DNA of 64,000 bases, from contig NC_051118.1 in assembly GCF_014839805.1 (NCBI RefSeq), forward strand, positions 2,968,391 through 3,032,390, in the 5' to 3' direction. Both the position numbers and the translations under genes were made by a program. Origin of the DNA: Manduca sexta. Its lineage: Eukaryota > Arthropoda > Insecta > Lepidoptera > Sphingidae. Under the pieces are notes generated by a model that had not been told where the DNA came from, made no database searches, and saw only the letters and a list, made by a program, of their open reading frames with translations. This document shows positions 33,801 to 44,600 of the stretch, piece by piece (positions within the stretch are counted from its first letter, which is position 1; every line of letters starts with the position of its first letter).

Positions 33801-36800
33801 CGATTAAATCCTTACATATTATAAAACAAAGTCCCTCGCCGCGTCTGTTAGTCTGAACCCAATCAACTCAAAAACAATCAAATAGATTTCAATTAAAATT
33901 TTGTATGGAGATAGTCTGAAACTTTAGGAGGGATGTATGCTACTTTTATCTGGGGAAACTGTTTCACTCATACGAAGTCGCGTACAGAAACAATGTAATT
34001 AAACTATTTTTCGGATTTTATCGCGGTTTTAATTATTTTAGTTTTCTCTCGACTTTGCGCATAAACAACACCTCAGTCCCCCCGTGAACATGAAGAATGC
34101 AAAGTCTTCGAAACGTCGGGAGAAAACTAAATTAATTAAAACCGCGATAAAATCCGAAGAACAGTTTAATTTCAATGTCTAACATTCGCGTAAACATAAA
34201 TCATTTCGCGTACAGAATTTTATGATAAATAGAAATCTGTATATCACTTATTTTGTCAGGTGGCCGAACTCCATGGCGCCCTCACCCAACCCCAACGTCT
34301 GGACTCCCTCAAGAGGTTCAAGGAGGAGCAAGCGGATGTGTTAGTGGCTACCGATGTGGCGGCCCGCGGTCTCGACATACCCGGAGTGAACACCGTGCTC
34401 AACTTCACGCTGCCGGCCACGCTTGAACATTATATACATAGGGTGAGGAATGATTATTAAGCTAAATTTAGACTAGCAAGTTTTAGCAGCAATATATTGC
34501 TAAAGAAAATACAGATGTGTTCACACAAAAGGTATAGCTTCAATAATTTGCAGTCGATATACAGTGATTGTTTATACGGTGAAAACTGATTGTTGAAGTC
34601 GAGTTTTGCAAGTTTTTTTTATTAATTTAAGCTTCGCTTTAGCAATAGAAGTGTTCGGTTTTTGTATATTGTGCTCTTAGTTAAATAACTGCAAATGTAT
34701 TTTAGTATTTTGATTTAGTGCAACGAATGTTTGTTAACCCATTAAAATAAATAAGTAAGTACTTAATTTAATTAGTTATTAAACGCCGGTCATACCTTCA
34801 TGCTGAACTAAAAGCGCCCTCTATTTCCCGTTAAGTATCGCGCGACCGCCTTACAGGGGCTAATTTGAAAGGGCCCAAAGGGAACGTCGCAATTGACTCG
34901 CTTACGAGAGATCTACCACCTAGTATATTATCTGCTCTGTCGATTTGTTTTATAATAATTGTGTATTACTGTGTGGCGATACAGTTAGTATACTCACCGC
35001 CATCTCGTCAACATCAATAGAACTATGTGGTATTCACACAACTATAGTGATTTATCGCATAGCAATCACGCAAGATGGCGACAGACGATCCTGGATTACG
35101 ATTGCACAATTTTCGCGACGTGTAGCATATACCACCTCCGAACAGGAACCGTCGGAGTGGCCGCGGCCGGGCAGGCGCAACATCTACCTGACTGGAGATC
35201 TTCCCCTTCCATAACTGATGAAATTCCATAACTTCCGAACTGATGGTAGAGTTAATATGGACGGAATCTAAATAATGTATAACATTTTACAGATTCAAAT
35301 AAATCATTTAATTTCATAGAGGAACGTAACAATCTGTTCCTCGACAGTGGTTAATGTTCACGCCACACATGCCAATGAATGTGTCCAGGTGGGTCGCACG
35401 GCGCGCGCGGGCCGCGCGGGCGTGTCGGTGTCGCTGGCGGGCGAGGCGGAGCGCGCGCTGGTGCGCGACGTCGTGAGGCGCGCGCGCCGCCCCGTCAAGG
35501 CGCGCCTCGTGCCGCCCGACATCGTCGCCAAGTACCGCCAGCGCCTCGCCGATCTAGAGAAGGATATCGGTGAGGCCTTCAATTATTGTTTTTAGTTAAA
35601 TACATATTTGGATGACTTAATGTCTAAAGCTAAGATTTTAGCAAATTCTTGCAGCAATATATAACGAAAATACTTCCAGATGATTCTATACACAAGCGGC
35701 TCGCCGAAAGTCGTGTAAACTTCAATACTTGCAGAAGTCCCCTTACTGTGGTTTTTGACATTGAAAATGGCTTCTGCAAGTTTTCATACTAATCTTAACC
35801 TCAGTGGAAAACAATAAAAACTTCTTTACATTGCTTTTACGATATTTTTCTTATGTTTATTGTACCTTCTTTTAAACCATTAGAGCGCTACCTATGCTAT
35901 CAGTATTTGTACTATGCCACTGTAGTGAAACCTCTCAGTATAGCTCATACGAATCCATAGAACCCAGGTTAAAAAACCCTAATAAATAATTTAATTTTAG
36001 CCGCTATCCTGGACGAAGAATACGCTGAAAAGCAAATGAACAAAATGGAGAAGCAGACGAGTAAATTAGAAACGGTGCTGAAGAAGGAAGAAGGCCCTAA
36101 GTACGAGCCGCAGCGGCAGCGCGAGTGGTTCCAGACGCCGCGCGAGAAACGAGAGGAGAAGGAGCGGCTTGCGCTCACGCAGCATCCGGGGAAGGGTGGG
36201 TAGTTAGAGCAATTGTTATTGGTCGCTACTTCGCAAAAGAGAATATTTCGCAAAAAAAAAAATTATAATTAAAGATTTAAGAGTTCTGCTTCAGCTAGAT
36301 CATTTTAGTGTAATGTTCTCTGAAAAATTACGACTATTCATAGAAACATTATAGCCAGTGTAACTACCGAACTTAAGATTTAACATCTCATGTCTCAGGA
36401 TGGCGAGCGCAGTGGAATACCGAACAATACTTTGTAATTCAAGGTGTTGTATGGTGTTTCTACTGTTTATGGGCGGTCGTATCGTTTACCATCAGGCGAA
36501 TGGCAAGCTCGTCTTGTCATTAAAAGCAATAAAAAAAAATGTAGACACCTACCGCAGAAATACTCGTCAGGTCTTTAAAATGTGTAAAGTAACAATTTTT
36601 TTGCCCTTAGTAATGTATTTACACGTACATTTTGTTGGACAGATGCACAGAAGGCCAAAGGGAAGGGCAAAAAGCGTAAGAGAGAAGACGACGACTCCGA
36701 CGAAGACATGAACAATAAAAAGAAAAAACACGTGAAGGAGAAAAAACCTAAAGACTCCGCTGAGGAGAGGGTCAATCGGGAAATGGAGAAGGTAATTCTA

Positions 36801-37515
36801 GTTTTAGTAGCATGCATCTTTAGTCTATAATATGGAGAAGGAAAATGTATACTACAGTCACTTTTTAGTCTACAAAACCGCATTATAGATCTTTGGTGGT
36901 ATATGGGCCGAAAGGATTTTGGAAACACCAGAAAATGGGGAGGGCTATTCCCAAGAAATTTATAGATTAGGAAATAATATATAATAGGCGAGATAATTTC
37001 GTTCATTTCAGGTATTTAGAGTTTCTTAAATTGGTACAACATAAAATTTCTAGATTAAAAAAAACTGTTTAGATTATCTGACATTTTTATTTTTCATAAA
37101 ACTTGATGAAAAAAAGTCATAGGTCAATTATGGTTAAAATACTTTTACTTTCTAGGTCGCCCTTCTCCAATCACGTCTAGCCAAACGCAAGAAGAAGCAG
37201 AGACGCATCAAAGCAGTCGATGACGACGATGATCGCCCCAACCAGCAGTCCAAGAACAAGCACAGAAACAAAAAGAAGCAAAGCAATTTTGCCTCTGACC
37301 TTACAGATACCTCAAGAAAGACGGCCAAACGGCTGAGATATGACGCCAATCTTGTACAGAAGGGCAAAGCGCCGCATATGAAGGGCAAAGGCAATCCCAA
37401 GAAGGGGGCAAAGGGGCCGAAAAGCCAAAAGGGGCCGAAGGGAGGAAAACCGCAGAAAGGCAAAGCGTTCGGGAAACCTCAAGCGCCGAAGCAGGGTGGT
37501 CGTAGGAAAAAATAA
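27819..37515 (+). CDS. Ddx27: DEAD-box ATP-dependent RNA helicase DDX27 (Drs1 family)
   Basis: Family role: nucleolar helicase in large-subunit rRNA processing. Fifteen exons: 27819-27914, 28425-28511, 28710-28851, 29260-29360, 29755-29947, 30222-30373, 30745-30828, 32007-32134, 32811-33008, 33329-33473, 34260-34442, 35389-35569, 36001-36195, 36643-36791, 37156-37515. They give 797 aa, against 796 as I recall for human. Seen: acidic N-terminus; Q-motif region with PTPIQ (194-198); motif I AATGTGKT (214-221); Ia PTRELG; Ib TPGRLID (299-305); II DEAD (324-327); III SAT (355-357); [24 protein letters not shown] (502-511); then a Lys/Arg-rich tail typical of nucleolar proteins. PTRELG in place of PTRELA and the block [10 protein letters not shown]...EVKDLA fit DDX27. 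Intron 1 is GC-AG (GAG|GCAAGT). Intron 7 is almost wholly transposon. Confidence 0.96.
27915..28424 (+). other. GC-AG intron 1 of Ddx27
   Basis: Exon 1 ends GTTGAG and the intron begins GCAAGT, the standard strong GC donor. It ends CATAACAG. Only this donor gives phase 0 into TATCAGCCATC. The alternative GT two bases on (CAA|GTGAAA) would shift the frame. Confidence 0.75.
28862..29162 (+). mobile_element. LINE 3'-end fragment with ATG-repeat tail
   Basis: GGTGGACCGGTTCAGGTGGC ... ATTGCCAATGATGATGATGAT. A tail of ATG/GAT trinucleotides after a body unrelated to the host gene is typical of some lepidopteran LINE 3' ends. It is non-coding here and lies in Ddx27 intron 3. Confidence 0.4.
30490..30525. 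repeat. Perfect 36-bp palindrome in Ddx27 intron 6
   Basis: Each 18-base half (ATATGTTAACTAAGGCAA) is followed directly by its exact complement with no spacer, centred between 30507 and 30508. Confidence 0.9.
30906..31896 (-). mobile_element. Helitron-like element (family D) with five tandem monomers
   Basis: It lies in reverse orientation: CTAGCTTTTGTCCGCGGCTC at the left is the 3' end of the element. Five direct repeats follow (TGAGATTAGCC phases near 31354, 31478, 31601, 31724 and 31846; spacing 122-124 bp). The 5' end is missing where the family E piece begins. It fills Ddx27 intron 7. Confidence 0.72.
31897..31980 (+). mobile_element. Minimal Helitron-like element (family E), 84 bp
   Basis: A | TCTATATAAAGTTAATTTCA ... 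CGTCTGTCAGGTCAACTAG | T. It retains only the two ends and CAGCGATTGACAGAATGCGC. It abuts the truncated family D copy and stops 26 bp before Ddx27 exon 8. Confidence 0.6.
32519..32712. repeat. Palindromic MITE (family H), shortened copy
   Basis: Shares ATAGATGTTTTTTTATTTAA, the internal GGCATGGCAGCCTTCGCAG and CATAGGGCCGTTGTGATTGG, and the end TCCTTAGATAAAAAACGTCT with the copy at 3089-3427. It lies in Ddx27 intron 8. Confidence 0.6.
33815..33990 (+). mobile_element. 3' module of the Helitron-like family D
   Basis: ATAAAACAAAGTCCCTCGCC with CAACTCAAAAACAATC and TATGGAGATAGTCTGAAAC matches the 3' halves of the copies at 7862-8060 and 14325-14530. No clear CTAG end remains. Confidence 0.5.
33995..34200. 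repeat. Fold-back MITE (family F) copy
   Basis: Left TTAAACTATTTTTCGGATTT and ATCGCGGTTTTAATTA pair with right TAATTAAAACCGCGATAAAA and TCCGAAGAACAGTTTAA. The right end TTTCAATGTCTAACATTCGC marks the terminal sequence. It lies in Ddx27 intron 10, 60 bp before exon 11. Confidence 0.7.
36385..36545 (+). mobile_element. SINE-like repeat, family I copy
   Basis: GTCTCAGGATGGCGAGCGCA ... TACCATCAGGCGAATGGCAA ... AATAAAAAAAAA. A degenerate copy on the opposite strand is at 62265-62430. It lies in Ddx27 intron 13, sense, with an A tail. Confidence 0.6.
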
Positions 37516-37610
37516 ATGTGCCTTTGATTTTTATTTGTTGTTTTATTCTGTTATGTTAATATAAGCCAATAATGGGAATCATAATTTTTATGAGGATTTT
37601 GCCTGTTCTA

Positions 37611-37616
37611 AATAAA
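37611..37616 (+). terminator. Polyadenylation signal of Ddx27
   Basis: AATAAA 96 nt after the TAA at 37513-37515, followed by TTGTTCACATTGGCG and GTGACATTCGTGG, which contain GU-rich stretches. The first AATAAA directly at the stop (37511) is too close to be the likely one. Confidence 0.6.
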
Positions 37617-37729
37617 GAACTTGTTCACATTGGCGTTTAGCGTGACATACTGCAAGGCGGAGCGCCGCGTGACATTCGTGGTGAGAGGCCCGCATGATAA
37701 GGCTACTTCTTTTATTATATTTTTTTAAA

Positions 37730-37960
37730 CTATCTCAGTGGTGTAGTTGTATTTGTGCTGGGTATGACTACCGCTCTTGGGTCTCATTTGAAATCACTAG
37801 TCGAGCAGATTTAGCCAGGATTTAGAAATTAGTGTCCAATTTGGCGGTAGGATCGTCCCCTATCACAATACGGGACGGAATGCTCGGTGAAAAGTGGGTG
37901 GAGAAATTGCCAACCCTTTCAGGGATAAACAGTGCGAGTGTGTGGGTGTGTGCATATGCA
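37730..37960 (+). mobile_element. tRNA-derived SINE, family A copy (plus orientation)
   Basis: Starts CTCAGTGGTGTAGTTGTATT (A-box-like). It has a decayed B box and the body TATCACAATACGGGACGGAA ... CCCTTTCAGGGATAAACAG. Confidence 0.65.
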
Positions 37961-38634
37961 TGTATTTTAGTCAAAAAAGGTCCCAATTTTACCGTTATGG
38001 ATACATGCCCATGAATTATGTAGCATCAGCCAGCATATATTTAATATAAATTTTCCATGGGCCACAGTTCCGCTTGCGATGTTTTCAAAATAAAACTAAA
38101 TTCCCGCCAATGAAACTTCCGTTTCATTTTTTCTTAAAATAAAAACAAATAAAGGGAAAGAGTATCAAAATCTATGGAACCTAATTTAGTCGATTATCTC
38201 GAAATTTACCCAAAAATAAAATCTTCCATAGAGAATAGCTAAAGACAAAATCAAGAGTTTGGTAGAGGACAATCGACAAAGGTGGCGTCTCCGAGCGGAT
38301 ATTGTTTATGATCGACATTTTCCAAAGAATGTAATTTTGGGAAACAAATTGTTGAAAATTCGTTTATGTACAAGTTATTAGGCGTGTATTGGTCGAAAAC
38401 TCGTGAAAGCCAGTTAGTACAGTGCATGACAAATTATTAAAACCGGGCTGTGACTGTTACGTATGCGCGATAAAGCCAAATTTTTTTTCAACCATTATAG
38501 CGGGAAATCTTCGTTGTGACGCGCACAAACGTTGATTATTAGCAGCGAGGGCAGCAAATGTGTCGTAATAGCTTTGTTATGTGCCTATTGAAGTTTTGAC
38601 GGCGGAATTGTGATAAAATTTGATAAAATTGACA

Positions 38635-41600
38635 ATGTCGGATGAAATGGCGGTGAGTGATAACGTAGCAGGAGACGAAGATAAACTGAACTCTAGCGAT
38701 GCACCTGAGAGCACCACTGAGGACCCCCAAGAGACGCCCGCACCGCAGCCGGAGGAGGAGGCGCCTCCTGCAGCAATATTGGATCCAACATTCGCAGACG
38801 GTAATATGAAACTTTCACATAACCTCTCTGTGTCTGTGATGACATACTTTCAACCTAATCTATCCATATTTGTCAGCGTTATTCACTTTTAAATTCATAT
38901 AAAACTTAGTATCCAACTCTACACTTTAGATTTATGGTGTATTGATCATTATTTTATCATACAAAATGTCATTGTATAAAGTTTGTCTGTAAGCAAACAA
39001 AATTCAATATGGATACTAATATGATTATAATTAGATGGCGGTTGTCGCGTTGTGTTTTCAAACGCGATGGCGATGCGTTGCGAATTGACGTAGTTGCTTG
39101 TATAAAATATTGTTACTGGTGAATCAAGATCATTATTACATGACATCATTAACAATGAAACTTTGAATGTTTGATCATATCTTCACATCTAATGAGAAAA
39201 AGGTTGATGATTATTTTTTTCTGTTGACATTATAATCTGACTTTGTAATCATCTATAAACACAATCGGAGTAACTCGACTACTTATTTACAAGTTAGTTT
39301 CATATAAATTAGAACGTAAAATAATCAACTTCCACTATTAAGGTAATGTAGGAAAAAATTCTACAACTGAAACTGAACTGAAAACGTTCTTTATTATGTA
39401 CTGTTGTTTATACCTTAAACTGATTTTAAAATGAGCAACACCAGAGTTTCTCGTCCGTTCTTCTCTGGTGAGAACTGCTTTCCGAACTGGCGGTAGAGTT
39501 TATATTGATGGAAAATAATGTATAACAATTTACAGGTTTCAAATAAATTAATTAATTTCACAGTAGTAAACAGCATGTAACTTTGAAGTTATGTATAAAA
39601 TATGAAAAAGTAATTATTGGCAAATTCTTTAATATTTAATTTGGTAAGCACATTTTCAGCTTTATTTATTTAAAACTAATGGAAATGTTTTCATTAAGCT
39701 TATGTGCATCTTCTGAATGCATTCAATATGGATGTTAACAGTATAGTTCCATATTATATTATCTAGTCGTGATGACCTTGATTGGAAATCCTAGTTTGTA
39801 AATTTTCCCTAAAATACAATAAAATTCTGATACCACTAGTAGTTTTACGGTCCAATATTTATAGTTATACATAACTAATCTGACAACTAACATTGATACA
39901 GCAAAATTACAAAACTCGGAAACAAGCTATTAAATTTACTTAGTAAATAACTTCATTATTCTTTCATGAATTCTAGTGTCATACACAAGTAATGTTTTAG
40001 TTATCTAAAAGTTGGTAAAAAATAAATCCAACAAATGGAATGATTTACACTGCATTAGTATTGCATAATCTAGAAGTTTCATATTTGCAAAAGTGTCATA
40101 ACATACTATAATAGCATTCTTGAAAATGGAAAAAGAAATGACATAGCAAAAATTTCAATTGATTTGATTTAGTTGTAAGTTCTAGTACAAGTTTAAGGTT
40201 ATAGCTTAAGGTCCATTTTTCATACATTTTGTTTCACTTTAATCTGGGTAACTAATTTCGTCGTATTAAATTTTAAAGGCCGAAATATCCATGCATATTA
40301 ATTATTTTTACGTTTTTCTTTCAACTGCGAGAACTAATCACTAACTAGATGTGAATTTAAATTCTTTACTTGTCAATACTTGTTTAGTTACCCAGATTAA
40401 AGGTGAAACAAAATGTATGAAAAATGGACCTTAAGCTATAACCTTAATATGAAAAATTATGATTAGTTGTATTTATGAATATTGAAATGGAAACAGAGTG
40501 TGATAATTGAGCTAAGTAGATTCTGAAGTCCATGTTAATGATGTAGGTTATATGTTACATTTTTAATAATTCCGTTTTTACCCCTTGTAAAACAAATGAA
40601 TGGAATTGAAGGCAGCAATTAAAACTGCATGACAATATTATAATAAATATATTATTGCTTTATTGTTAAGACAAACTATTTTTTTGTAATTGTATAAAAG
40701 ATTTTAAATGATCTGTTTTCGGAAATTAGTGAAATCGGGATAGGTGTGTTTGTTTGTTGCTACGGAGACAAGTTGGCATTTAAATTGACAATTTGTTTTA
40801 AAAATTTCCTTACATCTGAAAGTGTACATAATCAAACTTTTAAGGATCTACTTATAACCTCCCTGTTAGTATCATTATAACTAGCTTTAATATTAGAGTA
40901 TCAAAAATATAGTACATACTTTTGAGCATACTAGTGCGGTTTTTGATGCCAAGCAAGATATTTTCAATATAAAATGTCATGCTGTTACACCAGCAGTGTA
41001 ATTGTCGTAAGTGAAAGTTTATTCAACAATCATATTGTTTATGCTAGCTAAAATAGAAAGTTGTTTTTTGTTGGAAACTGATATAGCAACTCCATGCTTG
41101 ACAATATGCATAAGTGTGTATATGAATTTAAAGTTCTGGAAATTGAGAGAGCATTTGTTTTTTACTGTTGGCCAATATCAGCAATTCATTTCATTTCAAG
41201 ATAAGAAAATACATATAACATCATTAAAGCCTGAAGGGATAGACAGAGGTGTAACTAAGTTAAAATAAAAAAAATATATATTTTATTTATCACATAGGTG
41301 AACAAAGTTGCACTTATGATATGTCAAAACAAAGCATAAGAATAATTATTATTATTTCTAAACAACTATTAAAATTACTTATGTAACTATGGACATTTTA
41401 AATTAGGGATAAAATTTATAACAAAAACAAGGAACAAACCGAAGTAATCAGCTCGGGCTGGCAAGTAGGGGGAAATAGAAGGAAAACGCGTCGCGATCCT
41501 CACCGGTGAGGACATGAGCCCTAACCTAGCTTACCTACCAGCCGTTCACTAGCTACCTAAGTGATGACTACCCGAAAAAGAAAGGCAGAAAGAAACTCCG

Positions 41601-44600
41601 GGCTTTCTTTTTGTCATCAATTGTTCAGTACTTCTTTTGTATTTTTTTCCGAGTCTTTCTTGTACATAGTCGCAATAGTTATATAAGCTAATGCACGCAC
41701 ATCACCGTTAACATGGGATAAGATGAAATCCAATGAATTAAACCTGGAGCGGTTACTCACTGTTTGCCATGTGTGTTCCATCCCATGAGGTTATAGGAGG
41801 TGAGCCCTTTGCCATATTGAGAAATTCCACACTCCAAGCTGATACTGAGCAGTAAAACCCAATATCACTATTTTCCTGGGTTTCAATACTGAACCCTCAG
41901 AATAGTGTTGGAACACATAAGCAATATAAAAACGCCACCAAGACATTCAAAAGCAATGTAACAATATAAGAATTTATGCATTAGATAATTCCTTCTGTTT
42001 ACATTCTCATTCCCTATAAGATATAATATTCACCATTGATAGCTATATTAATGAGATGCAGGTAATGGCTATAGGTGCATGTAATTAATATTAAAGCAAA
42101 CAAGGTGTGCAAACCTGTTTGTAGTAATGCTCATTTATTGTTTGTAACATAAATTATAGTTACATTGCTCGTGGCTTGGCTCGCGTGGATGAATTTTCCG
42201 GGATATGGGTACCGCTATATGTTTTTTCGGGATAGCAAATAGCCTATGTCCTTTCCAGACTCCAACTATCTCTATAGAGTCTATATTAACTTCATCAAAA
42301 TCCATTAGGTAGTTTTTGAATTTAATGTGTTCAGATTAGTAGACCGACAAAAAGAACAATTCTGTAATACATGATTATTGCATATCTTTAACTGTTTACT
42401 CAGCACACGCAACAGAAATTCTCAAAAGATATCATTTTCCCCAATTTTTGCAACATTTTTTATTGATGCTCTTCTATGAGTCATAGTGTGATGTTATACA
42501 GCCTTCCTCGATAATTGGGCTTTCATATTGAAACAAAAAAAACAAACTCTTCAGCTTTATTAATATACATAACACAGAGATGAGACTAAAAGGAGAGTGA
42601 GATTTATGTTAATACTATAACAAGTAAAGTTTATTTCATGGGAATTTTGTTTATAATGGATGATATGATGATTAGACCCTACAGAACAAAACTGAAAATG
42701 ACTTTATTTATGAAACCTACTCTATCTCGGTAATATAGGGCTTATTTTATTTTGTCTCATTTATTTATTCTGAGAAACTCTATTCCTATAGGCAATATTG
42801 CAAACAAATACAAATATACTTATAAAATGATTTGTTTGACCGCCTTAATGATTTTTTTGATTTTCATTTGACATCTGGGTGACTTTACCAGCTGTGAAGT
42901 TTAATGTAATGCAATTGTTACATGGATATTTTTAGCTCTTCGCCACTGAATGTATTTACGTAACTTCAAAGTTTGTTGACTCTCAACATCATAAAATAAT
43001 TTTCATCTTAACTTCACTGAGTTATTAAATTAGCGATGGATTGAATAAAAAAAAAAAAAAATGCTTTATTCATCACGTAGGCGAACATAGTTGCACTTAT
43101 GACAAGTCAAGGTACATGAGAATATTTAATTATCACTTAATTAAATTAGCTTACATAAACAAAGACAATTTATGTTGAAAATAAAATAAATGAAAAATAT
43201 ACTTAGTAAACAAAGAAGCCAGCTCAGGCTGGCGGGGAAGAAGAAATAAAATTATGTATATATGTATTTTTAAATAAGCAATAAGGGAGAAACGCGTCGC
43301 GATCCTCACCGGTGAGGACAATAAAAGCCCTAACCTAGCTAACCTACCAGCCTTTCACTAACTACCTAAGCGATGACTACCCGAAGAAGAAAGGCAGAAA
43401 GAAACTCTGGGCTTTATTTTTGTCATCAATTGTCCATTCTTTTATAATATTGTTATTAAATATATTTTTTTTGAATAAGTCTTTTCAAATACTTGAACAC
43501 AAAGTCTATACAATACTACTTCTATACAACTACTTCTGATTAATTATATAAGCTAATACACGCACATCACCGTAAAAGTGTGGAGAGAATCCACATAAAA
43601 GTATTTAACAATAACTAAAAATTAACGAAAAAAAAACAATACTAATAAAGAGGAAATCACTTTTAAAACCTAACCAATAAAGAATACAACACCTTTTTAT
43701 CCCCGAAAGGGTAGGTAGATGCGCAACCAGGGCACATACTTTTTGCTATATGTGTTCCCATAACATGGTAGAGGACAAACGTATAAGTAGAATACAGGAC
43801 CAATAAGTGGCCCAAATTTTTTAATTATGTGTATTTACTATACAAAAGGATACTTACTCAATATTATTTATAATCCCGGTAATTTGCATAAATCTAATAC
43901 TGTCATATTTTTTGTCTCCAGACCCGCCTCCGGAATATGAAGAGTCAGAAGAACCATCCGAAATGATTGAAAATAGTGACTTTGATGAGAAAATTGAAGA
44001 TGAAATTGTCACAGAGAAAATTGAAAAGGACATTGACGTACCAGAGGCAGAGGTGAAGCAGGAAATGGATTCTGATCCAGTGGAGCCTGCTGATGTGGAA
44101 GATGATAGTACACGAGGAGTGAAACGGAAGGCATCTGATGCGTTTAGTGACACTGCCAATGAGGAATTCAAAGGTTTTGTTGCTGTCGACTTTAAACCTA
44201 CAAGTGAAATGTACAGTCGTATTCTTGGTGAGTGAAATTTGACTATTTTATGCTATTAGGGTATGCTTATGGATGGTTGGCTGGACTGTGTGAAAAATCA
44301 TTTCTAGATAGCGACTACCAATGTTCAAGTAAAAGTTAAAATTTTGTCCAAATTAATACAAGTTTTCTAATATATATTTTACCATGATTTTACTGTAGTT
44401 TTAAGAGATGGATCAAAAATAATAAATATATAATTTTACATACAGATCGACTGGAAGCAGAGGTGATAGCTGCCAAAAAGGACTTCACACCTCTGCGACA
44501 AGTAATGGCCACGCCTCCCCCACCGGGGCGTGCTTCCAAACGGCCGCGTAAAGATACTGGTAAGTTTAAATAAGAGTTTAATATGACATCCCATTGTGAG

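Larger units (their letters stand above)
37516..38634. other. Intergenic region between Ddx27 and the MBD/F-box gene
   Basis: Holds the Ddx27 3' UTR (to about 37640), a family A SINE (37730-37960) and the promoter of the downstream gene. Two E2F-like motifs, TTCCCGCC near 38100 and GCGGGAAA at 38500-38507, lie in the promoter-proximal part. No TATA box is evident. Confidence 0.5.

Noticed and set aside
34460..35800. Shared TTTAGCAGCAATATA / TTGCAGCAATATATA segments in Ddx27 introns 11 and 12
   Set aside because: Short and diverged; could be two MITE remnants or chance in AT-rich DNA.
36575..37463. Minus-strand frames opposite the Ddx27 C-terminus (143 and 103 codons)
   Set aside because: Antisense shadows of Lys-rich coding exons, with Phe/Leu/Ser-rich products and no domain.
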